Both the position numbers and the translations under genes were made by a program. This document shows positions 1-8,135 of a DNA stretch of 64,000 nt, piece after piece. The stretch lies in contig NZ_SCTW01000029.1 in NCBI RefSeq assembly GCF_004322395.1, positions 1 through 64,000 on the forward strand, given 5' to 3'. This DNA comes from Methylobacter sp. Its GTDB lineage: Bacteria > Pseudomonadota > Gammaproteobacteria > Methylococcales > Methylomonadaceae. The notes under the pieces are model-generated. The model worked only from the letters and a program-made list of their open reading frames with translations. It did no database searches and had not been told where the DNA came from. Every line of letters begins with the position of its first letter. The first letter of the stretch is position 1.

Positions 1-18
1 TACCCGTTTAATATTCAT
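1..18 (-). CDS. 5' tip of an IS110-family-type transposase (runs off the left edge)
   Basis: Read on the minus strand, an ATG at 18-16 opens a frame that reads MNIKRV before the window ends. A strong ribosome binding site (GGAGGAG) lies just upstream of it. IS110/IS1111 transposases very commonly begin MNIKRVG(V/L)D, so the start fits, but six residues cannot prove it. The adjoining 22-105 stretch looks like the non-coding end of such an element. Confidence 0.4.
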
Positions 19-21
19 TTC

Positions 22-105
22 GGACTCCTCCGCTAGTTTGTCTGATATTCAATCCTATCAGTCTGGCACTTTGATGCCGATACAAGGTGGGAGGAGTCCA
101 TCCCA
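22..105 (-). mobile_element. Probable non-coding end of an IS110/IS1111-family element
   Basis: The decamer GGACTCCTCC at 22-31 is repeated in inverted orientation (GGAGGAGTCC) at 90-99, enclosing about 58 bases. Family knowledge: IS1111-type elements carry short subterminal inverted repeats and a non-coding end, which in IS110-type elements can encode a bridge RNA. The position directly upstream of the MNIKRV start fits that layout. The outer boundary near 103-105 is a guess. Confidence 0.35.
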
Positions 106-248
106 TTGGTTTAGTGTAGCCATATCATTTATTTATAAACAATCACGCGCCGGGTGGCTTCTCCGCGTTAGCGGCTTGGTCCAACAGTTATTTAGAAAAA
201 TAAGCTGAATGAAAATAACTGCTATCAGCTAAGAACATAACAAACTAA
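106..248. other. Unassigned DNA between two insertion elements
   Basis: No gene is visible. A 9-bp inverted repeat (CAGTTATTT at 185-193, AAATAACTG at 213-221) could fold into a hairpin with a 19-base loop. The last three bases (TAA, 246-248) are one copy of the target duplication of the downstream insertion element. Confidence 0.4.
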
Positions 249-266
249 GAACTTATCCGTAAATAA
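249..266 (+). repeat. Left terminal inverted repeat of the IS5-family element
   Basis: The 18-base sequence starting GAACTTATCC matches the reverse complement of 1176-1193 exactly. One further base outward does not pair, which sets the element end next to the TAA duplication. Confidence 0.85.
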
Positions 267-330
267 CTTGATAAATACCTAAGTGTTGTGAAAGAATTGT
301 ACTACGTCATTTTGATAGAGGTGCAGTTCA

Positions 331-1189
331 TTGAAAAGACTAGCCAGTTGGAAAGTTTCGGATGATTTCTGGGCACGAGTGGAACCGCTGATTCCCGAGC
401 GGCAAAGAGATTCCGAAAAGACCTATAAACGAAAATCAGGCGGTGGCAGAAAACGCCAAGATCCACGAAAAGTGTTTGAAGGTATTCTCTATGTGTTGCG
501 AACAGGATGCCAATGGAAAGCCGTCCCTAAAAGCGAATACGGCAGTAGCAGCTCGATCCACCAGTATTTTCTGGAATGGCAAGCGATGGGCGTGTTTGAA
601 CAACTCTGGCGCGCCAGTCTGTTGGAATATGATGAGCTGGAAGGGATTGCCTGGGAGTGGCAAAGTCTTGATAGTACGATGATCAAAGCACCGTTAGCGC
701 TAGAATCGGTGGGAAGAAATCCCGGATCGCGGAAAAAAAGGTAGCAAAAGAAGCGTATTAGCCGATGAGAAGGGCCTTCCGTTGTCGATTGTCATTAGTG
801 GAGAGAACACCCATGACGTCAAGCTACTCGCTGCCACGTTGGTTGGCGTGATCATTGATCGTCCCAGTGAAGACTTGACCAAGCAAAACCTTTGCCTTGA
901 TGCCGGTTATGTCGGCGTAACCGCCCAGCGCGAGATTGAAGAAAGGGGGTATGTTCCCCATGTCCGGACGCGTGGCGAAGAGATTGAAGAACAAGACAAG
1001 AACCCTGACTTTAAGGCAAGGCGGTGGGTTGTTGAAGTTTGCCACGCTTGGTTTAACCGGTTTAGAAAGCTCTTGGTAAGGTATGAAAAAATGCAGCGGA
1101 GTTATCTCGGCTTGCTCATGCTGGCCGCTTCTGTCATCGTCTTACGAAAAATCAAGCGACAAAATAAGGGCAATATTATTTACGGATAA
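331..1189 (+). CDS. IS5-family DDE transposase in two frames (+1 frameshift)
   Basis: Cut-and-paste transposase of the element. The first frame (331-744, TTG start after a GAGG ribosome site) carries the first catalytic Asp in LDSTMIKAP. The second frame carries the second Asp (LCLDAGY) and the Glu in RRWVVEVCHAWFNRFRKL. The usual family text between them, NP(T)DRGKKGSKR, begins in frame one with NP (CCC ends at 723) and continues in the +1 frame from GAT at 725. The crossover is therefore at CCC-G (721-724), just before a run of seven A. It could be programmed +1 frameshifting or a 2-base deletion relative to the common NPTDRG text. All three acidic residues are present, so activity is possible if the shift is used. 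Confidence 0.8.
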
Positions 1190-1193
1190 GTTC
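1176..1193 (-). repeat. Right terminal inverted repeat of the IS5-family element
   Basis: Exact inverted partner of 249-266. It contains the stop codon (1187-1189) of the second transposase frame. Confidence 0.85.
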
Positions 1194-1200
1194 TAAGTCC

Positions 1201-1341
1201 GAGGTAGTCAGCCAGCTGGGTTCCGATGCGGTTATTCGATTATTCGGGAATCGTGTTGCCGGTATACAACATGGAAACGATATTGATCTCCTGATAGAGA
1301 TGATGCTACCGCTTGAGTATCCGATTCGGATAGGCACTTGA
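1201..1341 (+). pseudogene. Fragment of a MNT-type nucleotidyltransferase
   Basis: An open stretch without a proper start reads LFGNRVAG followed by NDIDLLIE. This matches the GS-x(n)-DxD core of small minimal nucleotidyltransferases (MntA/KNTase type), which are often antitoxins paired with HEPN toxins. It ends at TGA 1339-1341, much shorter than the usual 95-150 residues, and the canonical G-S is G-N here. The 5' part is missing where the IS5-family element sits 5 bases away, so the insertion probably broke it. No HEPN partner is visible. Confidence 0.5.
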
Positions 1342-1414
1342 TTGAAAAACTTTGCGAATAAGGTTACGGCCGATTTTAAATTATGTACAAATAACAGCGC
1401 ACAGGAACTAGGAA

Positions 1415-2413
1415 ATGTTCAACGATAAAAGCATTCTAATCACAGGCGGCACAGGTTCCTTCGGGCATACATTTGTGCCCTTGACTTTAGCGCGCTTCAA
1501 ACCGAAAAAACTGATTATCTTTTCGCGCGATGAAATGAAGCAATGGGAAATGGCAAAAATATACGGGGATGATCCTCGTGTACGCTTTTTCATCGGCGAT
1601 GTGCGCGACAAAGGCCGCCTGCACAGAGCGTTGGGCGGTATCGATTATGTCGTTCATGCGGCTGCGACCAAGATTGTGCCGACCGCCGAATATAACCCGT
1701 TCGAGTGCGTCAAGACCAACATTAACGGTGCAATGAACCTAATAGATGCCTGTATCGACCAGGGTGTGAAACGTGTTGTCGCGCTATCGACCGATAAAGC
1801 TAGCAGTCCTGCCAATCTTTATGGCGCGACCAAGCTCGCTTCGGACAAACTCTTCGTTGCGGGCAACTCGTACGCAGGCGGACACGAAACGCGGTTTGCC
1901 GTTGTTCGCTACGGCAATGTAATGGGCTCACGCGGTTCGGTTATTCCATTTTTTATGTCGCTGGAAAAGGCAGGCAAGCTGCCCATTACCGACCCGCGCA
2001 TGACGCGCTTCATGATTACTTTGGATCAGGGCGTCAAACTGGTCTGGCATGCTTTTCAGGACATGGTCGGAGGAGAAATTTATGTCAAAAAAATTCCGTC
2101 GATGAATATTACCGATATTGCCAAGGCAGTGGCGCCCGACGCGCAGCACGAGATCATCGGTATTCGCCCCGGTGAAAAACTGCACGAACAAATGATCAGC
2201 CCGGAAGATTCTTATCACACTTACGAGTACCCGGAGCATTTTAAAATCCTGCCAGCCATCCATCAATGGAGCGCCGATGTTAATCGCATCAAGGACGGCT
2301 GCAAAGTGCCGGAAGGTTTCACTTACGCTTCCGATACCAATACCGAATGGATGAACATCGAAACCTTACAGCAATGGATCGAGGCACACCGGCTCAAGAT
2401 CGGAGCGATTTGA
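1415..2413 (+). CDS. pseB: UDP-N-acetylglucosamine 4,6-dehydratase (inverting), PseB
   Basis: First step of pseudaminic acid synthesis: converts UDP-GlcNAc to UDP-2-acetamido-2,6-dideoxy-beta-L-arabino-hexos-4-ulose in the cytoplasm. The 332 residues match the family length. The N-terminal Rossmann motif is TGGTGSFG. STDKASSP is followed by LYGATK, giving the YxxxK active site of extended SDR enzymes. RYGNVMGSRGSVIPFF and RPGEKLHEQM are typical of the PseB/FlaA1 group. It overlaps pseC by one base (TGATG) and heads the pse operon. Confidence 0.93.
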   Translation: MFNDKSILITGGTGSFGHTFVPLTLARFKPKKLIIFSRDEMKQWEMAKIYGDDPRVRFFIGDVRDKGRLHRALGGIDYVVHAAATKIVPTAEYNPFECVKTNINGAMNLIDACIDQGVKRVVALSTDKASSPANLYGATKLASDKLFVAGNSYAGGHETRFAVVRYGNVMGSRGSVIPFFMSLEKAGKLPITDPRMTRFMITLDQGVKLVWHAFQDMVGGEIYVKKIPSMNITDIAKAVAPDAQHEIIGIRPGEKLHEQMISPEDSYHTYEYPEHFKILPAIHQWSADVNRIKDGCKVPEGFTYASDTNTEWMNIETLQQWIEAHRLKIGAI

Positions 2414-3582
2414 TGGCAGATTACATTCCCTACGGTCGGCAGCATATTTCCGAAGTGGACATCCAAGCGGTCGTGGAGGTGTTGCGTTCGGATTGGTTGA
2501 CGCAAGGCCCTGCCGTTCCGCGCTTCGAACAAGCTGTTGCGCAATATTGCGGCGTGGAGCATGCGTTGGCAATGAATAGCGCTACATCCGCATTGCATAT
2601 CGCTTGTTTGGCCTTAGGGCTTGGGCAAGGGGATAATTTATGGACATCGCCCAATACTTTTGTCGCTTCTGCAAATTGCGGTTTGTACTGCGGCGCACAG
2701 GTCGATTTTGTCGACATCGACTCGCGCACCTACAACATGAGCGTCTCTGCGTTGGAGGCAAAACTGATTGAGGCAGAACGGCAGGGGCAACTGCCCAAGA
2801 TCGTTATCCCGGTTCATTTTGCCGGGCAGTCGTGCGAAATGAAAAGCATACGCACATTGGCCGATCGTTACGGTTTTAAAATCATCGAAGATGCCTCGCA
2901 CGCCATAGGCGGAAAATATCTGGATCAACCGATCGGCAATTGCCGTTATGCCGACATCACGATTTTCAGTTTCCATCCGGTCAAGATCATCACCACTGCC
3001 GAAGGCGGCATGGCTCTGACCGGCAATGCCGAGCTGGCAAGCCGGATGGCGTTACTCCGCAGCCACGGTATCACCCGCGATCCTGCACAAATGACCCATG
3101 AGGCCGATGGTTCTTGGTACTACCAACAAATCGCACTCGGCTATAACTACCGCATGACCGATCTGCAAGCGGCATTGGGAGAAAGCCAGATGTCACGATT
3201 GGATGAATTTGTCTCGCAAAGGCACGCGCTAGCGGCTCAATATGATAAATCGTTGGCCGACATGCCGGTCATAACGCCGTGGCAGCATCCGGATACTTAC
3301 TCCGGCCTGCATCTTTACCCGATCCGGCTGAAACCGGAAGAATTGAGCGTGTCTCATAGTGAGGTGTTCGATTCGCTTCGCGCGCAAGGCATCGGCGTGA
3401 ATCTGCATTATATTCCGGTGCATACGCAGCCGTATTACCAAGCATTCGGGTTTAAGCCGGGCGATTTTCCTGAAGCCGAGCGTTACTATGCTGAAGCAAT
3501 TAGTCTACCGATGTACCCGGCATTGGCCTGCGAACAGCAAGCTTGTGTGACGGACGCATTGCTCAAGGCTATGCAGATATGA
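2413..3582 (+). CDS. pseC: UDP-4-amino-4,6-dideoxy-N-acetyl-beta-L-altrosamine transaminase, PseC
   Basis: PLP-dependent aminotransferase of the DegT/DnrJ/EryC1 fold that aminates the PseB product using glutamate. The start at 2413 overlaps the pseB stop and gives MADYIPYGRQ, the usual PseC N-terminus; an upstream in-frame extension inside pseB is discarded. The PLP lysine is K191 in FSFHPVKIITTAEGG, and EDASHAIGG carries the cofactor-binding Asp. Length 389 residues. It overlaps pseF by four bases (ATGA), so translation is probably coupled. Confidence 0.92.
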   Translation: MADYIPYGRQHISEVDIQAVVEVLRSDWLTQGPAVPRFEQAVAQYCGVEHALAMNSATSALHIACLALGLGQGDNLWTSPNTFVASANCGLYCGAQVDFVDIDSRTYNMSVSALEAKLIEAERQGQLPKIVIPVHFAGQSCEMKSIRTLADRYGFKIIEDASHAIGGKYLDQPIGNCRYADITIFSFHPVKIITTAEGGMALTGNAELASRMALLRSHGITRDPAQMTHEADGSWYYQQIALGYNYRMTDLQAALGESQMSRLDEFVSQRHALAAQYDKSLADMPVITPWQHPDTYSGLHLYPIRLKPEELSVSHSEVFDSLRAQGIGVNLHYIPVHTQPYYQAFGFKPGDFPEAERYYAEAISLPMYPALACEQQACVTDALLKAMQI

Positions 3583-4277
3583 AGTTAGCGATTATTCCGG
3601 CGCGCGGCGGCAGCAAGCGCATTCCGCGTAAGAACATTCGCGACTTCTGCGGCAAACCGATCATCGCCTATTCCATCGAAGCAGCCAGGCAAAGCAACTG
3701 TTTCGACCATATCATCGTTTCGACCGATGATGAGGAGATTGCATCTGTTGCGCACGATTGGGGCGCGGAAACACCATTTGTCCGTCCGGCAGAGCTTTCT
3801 AATGACTTCGCGGGAACCGTACCGGTAATAAAGCATGCCATTGAATGGTTCATCGATAATCAAGTGCGGCCAGAACTGGCTTGCTGTATTTATGCAACCG
3901 CGCCATTTGTTATCCCTCAAGATTTGCAACGCGGACTGGATACCTTGCTTTCCGCTAAAAGCGAGTATGCCTTCACCTTGACCGATTATCCTTTCCCTAT
4001 CCAACGAGCGGTCAAGCTGACTTCGTCCGGGCGCGTAGCAATGTTTCAGCCAGAGCATTTCAAGACCCGCTCGCAAGATTTAGAACACGCCTACCATGAT
4101 GCGGGGCAATTCTATTGGGGGCGTTGCGAAGCATTTCTTAGTGAGTTACCGATATTTTCGCAAGCAGCCGCACCGGTTTTGTTGCCTCGTCATCGCGTAC
4201 AAGACATCGACACCCTTGAAGATTGGCATAGAGCCGAACTGATGTTCAAGATACTGCAACAAAGCGAGACAGATTGA
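3579..4277 (+). CDS. pseF: Pseudaminic acid cytidylyltransferase, PseF
   Basis: Activates pseudaminic acid to CMP-Pse, the donor for glycosyltransferases. The start at 3579 overlaps the pseC stop (ATGA) and gives MKLAIIPARGGSKRIPRKNI, the diagnostic CMP-sugar synthetase P-loop-like motif. DAGQFYWGR and the C-terminal QDIDTLEDWHRAE are also family hallmarks. Length 232 residues. The stop shares one base with the next start. Confidence 0.93.
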   Translation: MKLAIIPARGGSKRIPRKNIRDFCGKPIIAYSIEAARQSNCFDHIIVSTDDEEIASVAHDWGAETPFVRPAELSNDFAGTVPVIKHAIEWFIDNQVRPELACCIYATAPFVIPQDLQRGLDTLLSAKSEYAFTLTDYPFPIQRAVKLTSSGRVAMFQPEHFKTRSQDLEHAYHDAGQFYWGRCEAFLSELPIFSQAAAPVLLPRHRVQDIDTLEDWHRAELMFKILQQSETD

Positions 4278-5797
4278 TGTTGAAGATTATCTTTCGTTGC
4301 GACGCATCGATTCAAATAGGTAGCGGCCACGTGATGCGCTGCCTGACGTTGGCGAATTCATTGCACGAAAAAGGCGCAGAGGTTACTTTCGTTTGCCGCG
4401 AGCATCCCGGCCACTTGTTCGACCAAATTGAATCATCGCCTCATAAATTGTTGCGTCTTCCGGCTTCTACGTCATCGTCAGAAGGCCGATTGGCTCACGC
4501 ACTTTGGCTGGGCAAAACGCAGGAACAAGACGCGCGTCAGACAGCAGAGGCGCTTAGCACACTTAGCGTCGCCGATTGGCTGATTGTCGATCATTATGCG
4601 TTCGACATCGAGTGGGAGACAGCGATGCGCGCATCTACAAAGCGTATTATGGTGATCGACGATCTGGCGAATAGAGCCCATGACTGCGATGTGTTGCTCG
4701 ATCAAAACTTACATTGCAACATGGAAGCGCGCTATGAAAAATTGCTGCCGGTTTATTGCAAAAAATTGCTGGGCCCGAAATACGCTTTGCTCCGTCCGGA
4801 ATTTAAGGCGGCGCGCAGCAATCTAAAAGTGCGCGATGGCAATATTAAGCGGGTAGTTGTGTTCTTTGGCGGCAGCGATCCAAACAATGAGACCGGCAAA
4901 ACGTTGCGCGCCATAAAGCAGTTAAATAGGGCCGATTTTGCCGTTGATGTGATTGTCGGCGCTACCAACCCGAACCAGGAGGAGGTTACCGGTCTTTCTG
5001 CCCAACTTTCAGAAGCCAGCCTTTACCGGCAAATCAGTAACATGGCGGAGGTGATGGCTAAGGCCGACCTGGCGATCGGCGCCGGCGGCGGCACAATGTG
5101 GGAGCGGTGTTGCCTAGGTTTGCCGTCTATCGTGATCAGTGTCGCCAGCAATCAACAATCCGGCTGCGAAGCCATGGCAAGATTGGGCGCAACCCTTTAT
5201 TTAGGCGAGGCCGGGAATGTCGATATAGCGTTGTTAGAGGGCGCTTTGCGGGTTGCTCTTTCTTCATCCTGGCTATTGATAAGCATGGGCGAAGAGGGAA
5301 AAACACTAGTTGATGGACAAGGGGTAGAGCGGGTAACAAAACGGTTAATAACGTCTTCGATCATGCTGCGCCGGGCCGAACCGGAAGATTGCGAGCGCAT
5401 TTTTAATTGGCGTAATACTGAAGAAACAAGACGATTTTCCCTTGAGACCAAGCCGATCGTTTTTGCTGAGCATGTCGCCTGGTTTGTTAAAACATTGGAA
5501 AACCCGGACCGTCAAATATTGATAGGCGAATCTGACGGAGAGGCGGTCGGCGTCGTGCGGTTCGACCGCAATGACAAGCGCGCTGTTATATCGGTTTATT
5601 TAGCTCCGGGGAATTACGGCAAAGGCATGGGCGTACAGCTTATTGAACAGGGAACATCATGGGTCGAACATAATTGGCTAGAGGTCGAGTCAATCGAGGC
5701 GACTATAATGGCCCGAAACGCTCAGTCAATTTCGGCCTTTTCGACGGCGGGCTTCGAAAAAAAATCCTACACCTACGGAAAACAGATCAGGAATTAA
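4277..5797 (+). CDS. pseG: PseG-PseH fusion: UDP-sugar hydrolase plus GNAT N-acetyltransferase
   Basis: A bifunctional 506-residue protein. Residues 1 to about 340 are PseG, the GT28-like hydrolase that removes UDP from UDP-2,4-diacetamido-2,4,6-trideoxy-beta-L-altropyranose; it has RCDASIQIGSGHVMRC with the catalytic His and the GAGGGTMWERC nucleotide-binding loop. Residues about 355-506 are a GNAT acetyltransferase (IMLRRAEPEDCERI, then APGNYGKGMG as the acetyl-CoA loop) that takes the place of a separate PseH and should acetylate the 4-amino group. The start is ATG 4277, one base into the pseF stop. No free-standing pseH is seen, which supports the fusion doing both steps. Confidence 0.9.
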   Translation: MLKIIFRCDASIQIGSGHVMRCLTLANSLHEKGAEVTFVCREHPGHLFDQIESSPHKLLRLPASTSSSEGRLAHALWLGKTQEQDARQTAEALSTLSVADWLIVDHYAFDIEWETAMRASTKRIMVIDDLANRAHDCDVLLDQNLHCNMEARYEKLLPVYCKKLLGPKYALLRPEFKAARSNLKVRDGNIKRVVVFFGGSDPNNETGKTLRAIKQLNRADFAVDVIVGATNPNQEEVTGLSAQLSEASLYRQISNMAEVMAKADLAIGAGGGTMWERCCLGLPSIVISVASNQQSGCEAMARLGATLYLGEAGNVDIALLEGALRVALSSSWLLISMGEEGKTLVDGQGVERVTKRLITSSIMLRRAEPEDCERIFNWRNTEETRRFSLETKPIVFAEHVAWFVKTLENPDRQILIGESDGEAVGVVRFDRNDKRAVISVYLAPGNYGKGMGVQLIEQGTSWVEHNWLEVESIEATIMARNAQSISAFSTAGFEKKSYTYGKQIRN

Positions 5798-5800
5798 AAT

Positions 5801-5959
5801 ATGCAAATCGGAAGTCGAACAATCGGCTTGTCTAGTCAGACTTTTATTATTGCCGAAATGTCCGGCAATAATAATCAGCTATTAGAACGAGCTTTGATAA
5901 TTTCCGAAGTTTGTCCAAGGTTGATGGGCATATGCTCATGCGCTGAATATTCAGGCTAA
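5801..5959 (+). pseudogene. Truncated, decayed copy of the pseI 5' end
   Basis: The frame starts MQIGSRTIGLSSQTFIIAEM and continues SGNNNQLLERAL, clearly the first 30 or so codons of pseudaminic acid synthase and close to the intact pseI at 8136. Homology then continues out of frame (the HALNIQA text near 5935-5956 aligns with HALKIQT in pseI), so it has indels and stops at 5957-5959. It sits where pseI would be expected, directly after pseG-pseH. It looks like the remnant left when a two-gene cassette plus a second pseI entered the operon. Confidence 0.8.
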
Positions 5960-5969
5960 AAGGATCCTT

Positions 5970-6752
5970 ATGACTAATCAAATAATCAGTCAACTTGTAG
6001 CAGATTGGCGGATGGCTGGTATCGAAGAAGGTGATATGCTATTAGTACATAGTAATCTTAACCGGACATTGAGACGCATAGCAAGGCTTGGCGGAAACGT
6101 AAGCCCTAAAGTGGTGCTTGAGAGTTTTTTGATCGCACTTGGTAAATCTGGAACGTTGCTTCTTCCCTTGTTTAATTTTGACTTTCCCAAAGGAGTGCGC
6201 TTCGATATCCGGAATTCGCCAAGTCATATGGGAGTATTTACAGAAGTCGGGCGTTTATGGCCTGGAGCGGTTCGCACAGGGCATCCGATATACTCATTCT
6301 CAGTGATCGGAAAAGAAGCTGAAATGTTCCGTGGCTTGAAAAACTTTAGCGGCTACGGCCAGAATTCCCCGTTTGGCATCCTGCACCGCCACGGAGGAAA
6401 AATTGGGGGGTTAGACCTCCCTGATCAAAACAGCATGACGTTTTATCATTACGTAGAGGAAAGCCTGGATGTTCCATATAGATACCATAAAACATTCACG
6501 GGGCAATATATCGACGAAATAGGAGTCGAGTCAACTCAAACCTTTGGCTTGTTTGTGCGCAACATCGAACAGGGAGTGATCACACATGTCGATCCAATGG
6601 GTGAGATCCTTTGGAAAAAAAAACTTTACACTGGTTGCAGACCGAAGGAAGGCTCCGGCTTACGTGTGATTTCTGCTCCGAAAATGTTCGATGAAGTCGC
6701 TATGATATTAAATGAAGGTCGAGCCAAAGGACTACTTTATGAAATTCAGTGA
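5970..6752 (+). CDS. AAC(3)-family N-acetyltransferase
   Basis: 260 residues of the antibiotic N-acetyltransferase fold (AAC(3)/YokD/FrbF). Seen: GDMLLVHSNL near the N-terminus, then GTLLLPLFNF, SHMGVFTEVGR, RTGHPIYSFSVIG and ENSPFG-like QNSPFGILHRHGGKIGGL, the acyl-CoA-binding region of the family. In surface-sugar loci such proteins are thought to acylate amino sugars; drug resistance is unlikely here. It overlaps the next gene by 14 bases and belongs to the inserted cassette. The true substrate is unknown; acylation of a pseudaminic acid amine is an inference. Confidence 0.8.
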   Translation: MTNQIISQLVADWRMAGIEEGDMLLVHSNLNRTLRRIARLGGNVSPKVVLESFLIALGKSGTLLLPLFNFDFPKGVRFDIRNSPSHMGVFTEVGRLWPGAVRTGHPIYSFSVIGKEAEMFRGLKNFSGYGQNSPFGILHRHGGKIGGLDLPDQNSMTFYHYVEESLDVPYRYHKTFTGQYIDEIGVESTQTFGLFVRNIEQGVITHVDPMGEILWKKKLYTGCRPKEGSGLRVISAPKMFDEVAMILNEGRAKGLLYEIQ

Positions 6753-8064
6753 TATATTTCTCGACCAGTCTCCAATTGCTTTTGACGTAGGAGCTTTTTG
6801 TCACGATTTGGCAAAGACTCTGTTTCCGATTTGTCGAAGCCTGAGTGGACCAGGAGTTCGTGAAACTCTTGCCTACCTTGGGCAACACTTGCAAGGTCTA
6901 ACCGTTCATGAAGTACCGTCTGGGACCCCGGCATTTGACTGGACGGTTCCGGACGAATGGACTATAAAAGACGCTTATATCGCCGATGAGTCTGGTAAAC
7001 GCATTGTTGATTTTAGGGCGCACAATCTTCATGTTCTGGGATATTCGGAACCTGTAGATCAGTGGCTGGAGTTGGAAGACTTAAATAACCATCTCTACTC
7101 CCTGCCTAGCCAACCTGATGCCATTCCATACATCACTTCTTATTATGCCCGGCGCTGGGGCTTCTGCTTGGCACATTCACAACGACAAGCTCTCAAGCCT
7201 GGCAAATATCATGTGGTCATCAATTCAGAACTCAAGCCGGGAGTTCTGAATTACGCGGATTTAATTTTACCGGGACAAACGAAACAAGAGGTTTTACTCT
7301 CCACTTACATTTGCCATCCTTCCATGGCAAACAACGAGCTATCCGGCCCTGTGGTAGCGACAGCTTTGGCGCGTTGGTTAATGTCACTGAAGAGTCATAG
7401 GTACACATACCGGATTTTGTTTATTCCAGAGACGATCGGATCCATTGTATATCTCAGTCGGAATATGGAATACTTGAAGAGCCATGTCATAGCCGGCTTC
7501 AACATCACATGCATTGGCGATGAGCGATGCTATTCCTTTTTGCCGTCGCGTTTAGGAAATACGCTATCAGATAGAGCTGCGCTACATGTGCTAAAGTATA
7601 TTGATCCCAATTTTAAGCAATTTACTTGGTTAGACCGTGGCAGTGACGAACGACAATATTGTGCGCCGGGTGTAGACCTTCCAATCGCAACAATTATGCG
7701 TAGTAAGTATGGAGAATACCCCGAATACCATACATCACTCGACGATCTGAACTTGGTGACTGCAAAAGGCTTGCTTGGAGGCTTCACCGCGCTACGTCAA
7801 GCTATAGAGACAATTGAGAATAATATTTGCCTCAAAACAACCGTATTTTGTGAGCCCCAACTCGGAAAAAGAGGGCTTTATCCAACCTTGAGTACCAAAG
7901 AATCGGGGGCTCAAGTTCGAACGATGATGGATCTAATTTCGCACTGTGATGGTGAGCACACTCTCCTTGAGATTGCCGACATTCTTGGACAACCTGTCTC
8001 AAAACTGGTGGAGATATTGAGGCCGCTGATCGCAAACGGTTTAATTGAAGCATCTTGGGTTTGA
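6739..8064 (+). CDS. DUF4910 zinc aminopeptidase-like protein
   Basis: A 441-residue protein with the DUF2172/DUF4910 architecture (M28-like peptidase fold) and a C-terminal winged-helix-like segment. Metal-site-like motifs: STYICHPSMANNELSG, FIPETIGS, GSDERQYC and YHTSLDDL. The canonical M28 Asp in DNxSG is Asn here (NNELSG), which may be a family trait. The start at 6739 has AAAGGA upstream; an in-frame ATG at 6712 is also possible. Such genes recur next to AAC(3)-like genes in glycan loci, but the reaction is not known to me. A role in modifying or trimming an aminoacyl sugar is only a guess. Confidence 0.75.
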   Translation: MKFSDIFLDQSPIAFDVGAFCHDLAKTLFPICRSLSGPGVRETLAYLGQHLQGLTVHEVPSGTPAFDWTVPDEWTIKDAYIADESGKRIVDFRAHNLHVLGYSEPVDQWLELEDLNNHLYSLPSQPDAIPYITSYYARRWGFCLAHSQRQALKPGKYHVVINSELKPGVLNYADLILPGQTKQEVLLSTYICHPSMANNELSGPVVATALARWLMSLKSHRYTYRILFIPETIGSIVYLSRNMEYLKSHVIAGFNITCIGDERCYSFLPSRLGNTLSDRAALHVLKYIDPNFKQFTWLDRGSDERQYCAPGVDLPIATIMRSKYGEYPEYHTSLDDLNLVTAKGLLGGFTALRQAIETIENNICLKTTVFCEPQLGKRGLYPTLSTKESGAQVRTMMDLISHCDGEHTLLEIADILGQPVSKLVEILRPLIANGLIEASWV

Positions 8065-8086
8065 TGCGGACAAATTTTTAACCATG

Positions 8087-8135
8087 TGACTATGGCAAAG
8101 CATTTATCTACGAAAAACAAATCAAGAGTTGGAAC
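8087..8135 (+). pseudogene. Scar resembling the 3' end of pseH
   Basis: In the frame leading into pseI, the codons read FIYEKQIKSWN, similar to the SYTYGKQIRN that ends the PseG-PseH fusion at 5797. The nucleotide similarity runs on through the start codon into pseI. It appears to be the tail of a second pseH that travelled with the intact pseI. Too short for certainty. Confidence 0.45.

Larger units (their letters stand above)
249..1193 (+). mobile_element. Complete IS5-family insertion sequence (945 bp)
   Basis: The element is bounded by perfect 18-bp terminal inverted repeats beginning GAACTTATCC (249-266 and 1176-1193). It is flanked by the direct repeat TAA (246-248 and 1194-1196), consistent with a short TNA-type target duplication. 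Inside is a DDE transposase split over two reading frames. The transposase stop codon lies inside the right inverted repeat. Clean ends and intact catalytic motifs suggest recent arrival. The subgroup (IS427- or IS1031-like) is inferred from the split transposase and size. Confidence 0.85.

Noticed and set aside
140-190. Integron attC-like site next to the IS110-type end
   Set aside because: A GTCCAAC word fits one core box, but no matching second box and no proper stem could be found.
5970-6752. Aminoglycoside resistance gene
   Set aside because: The fold is that of AAC(3), but placement inside a sugar operon points to glycan acylation.
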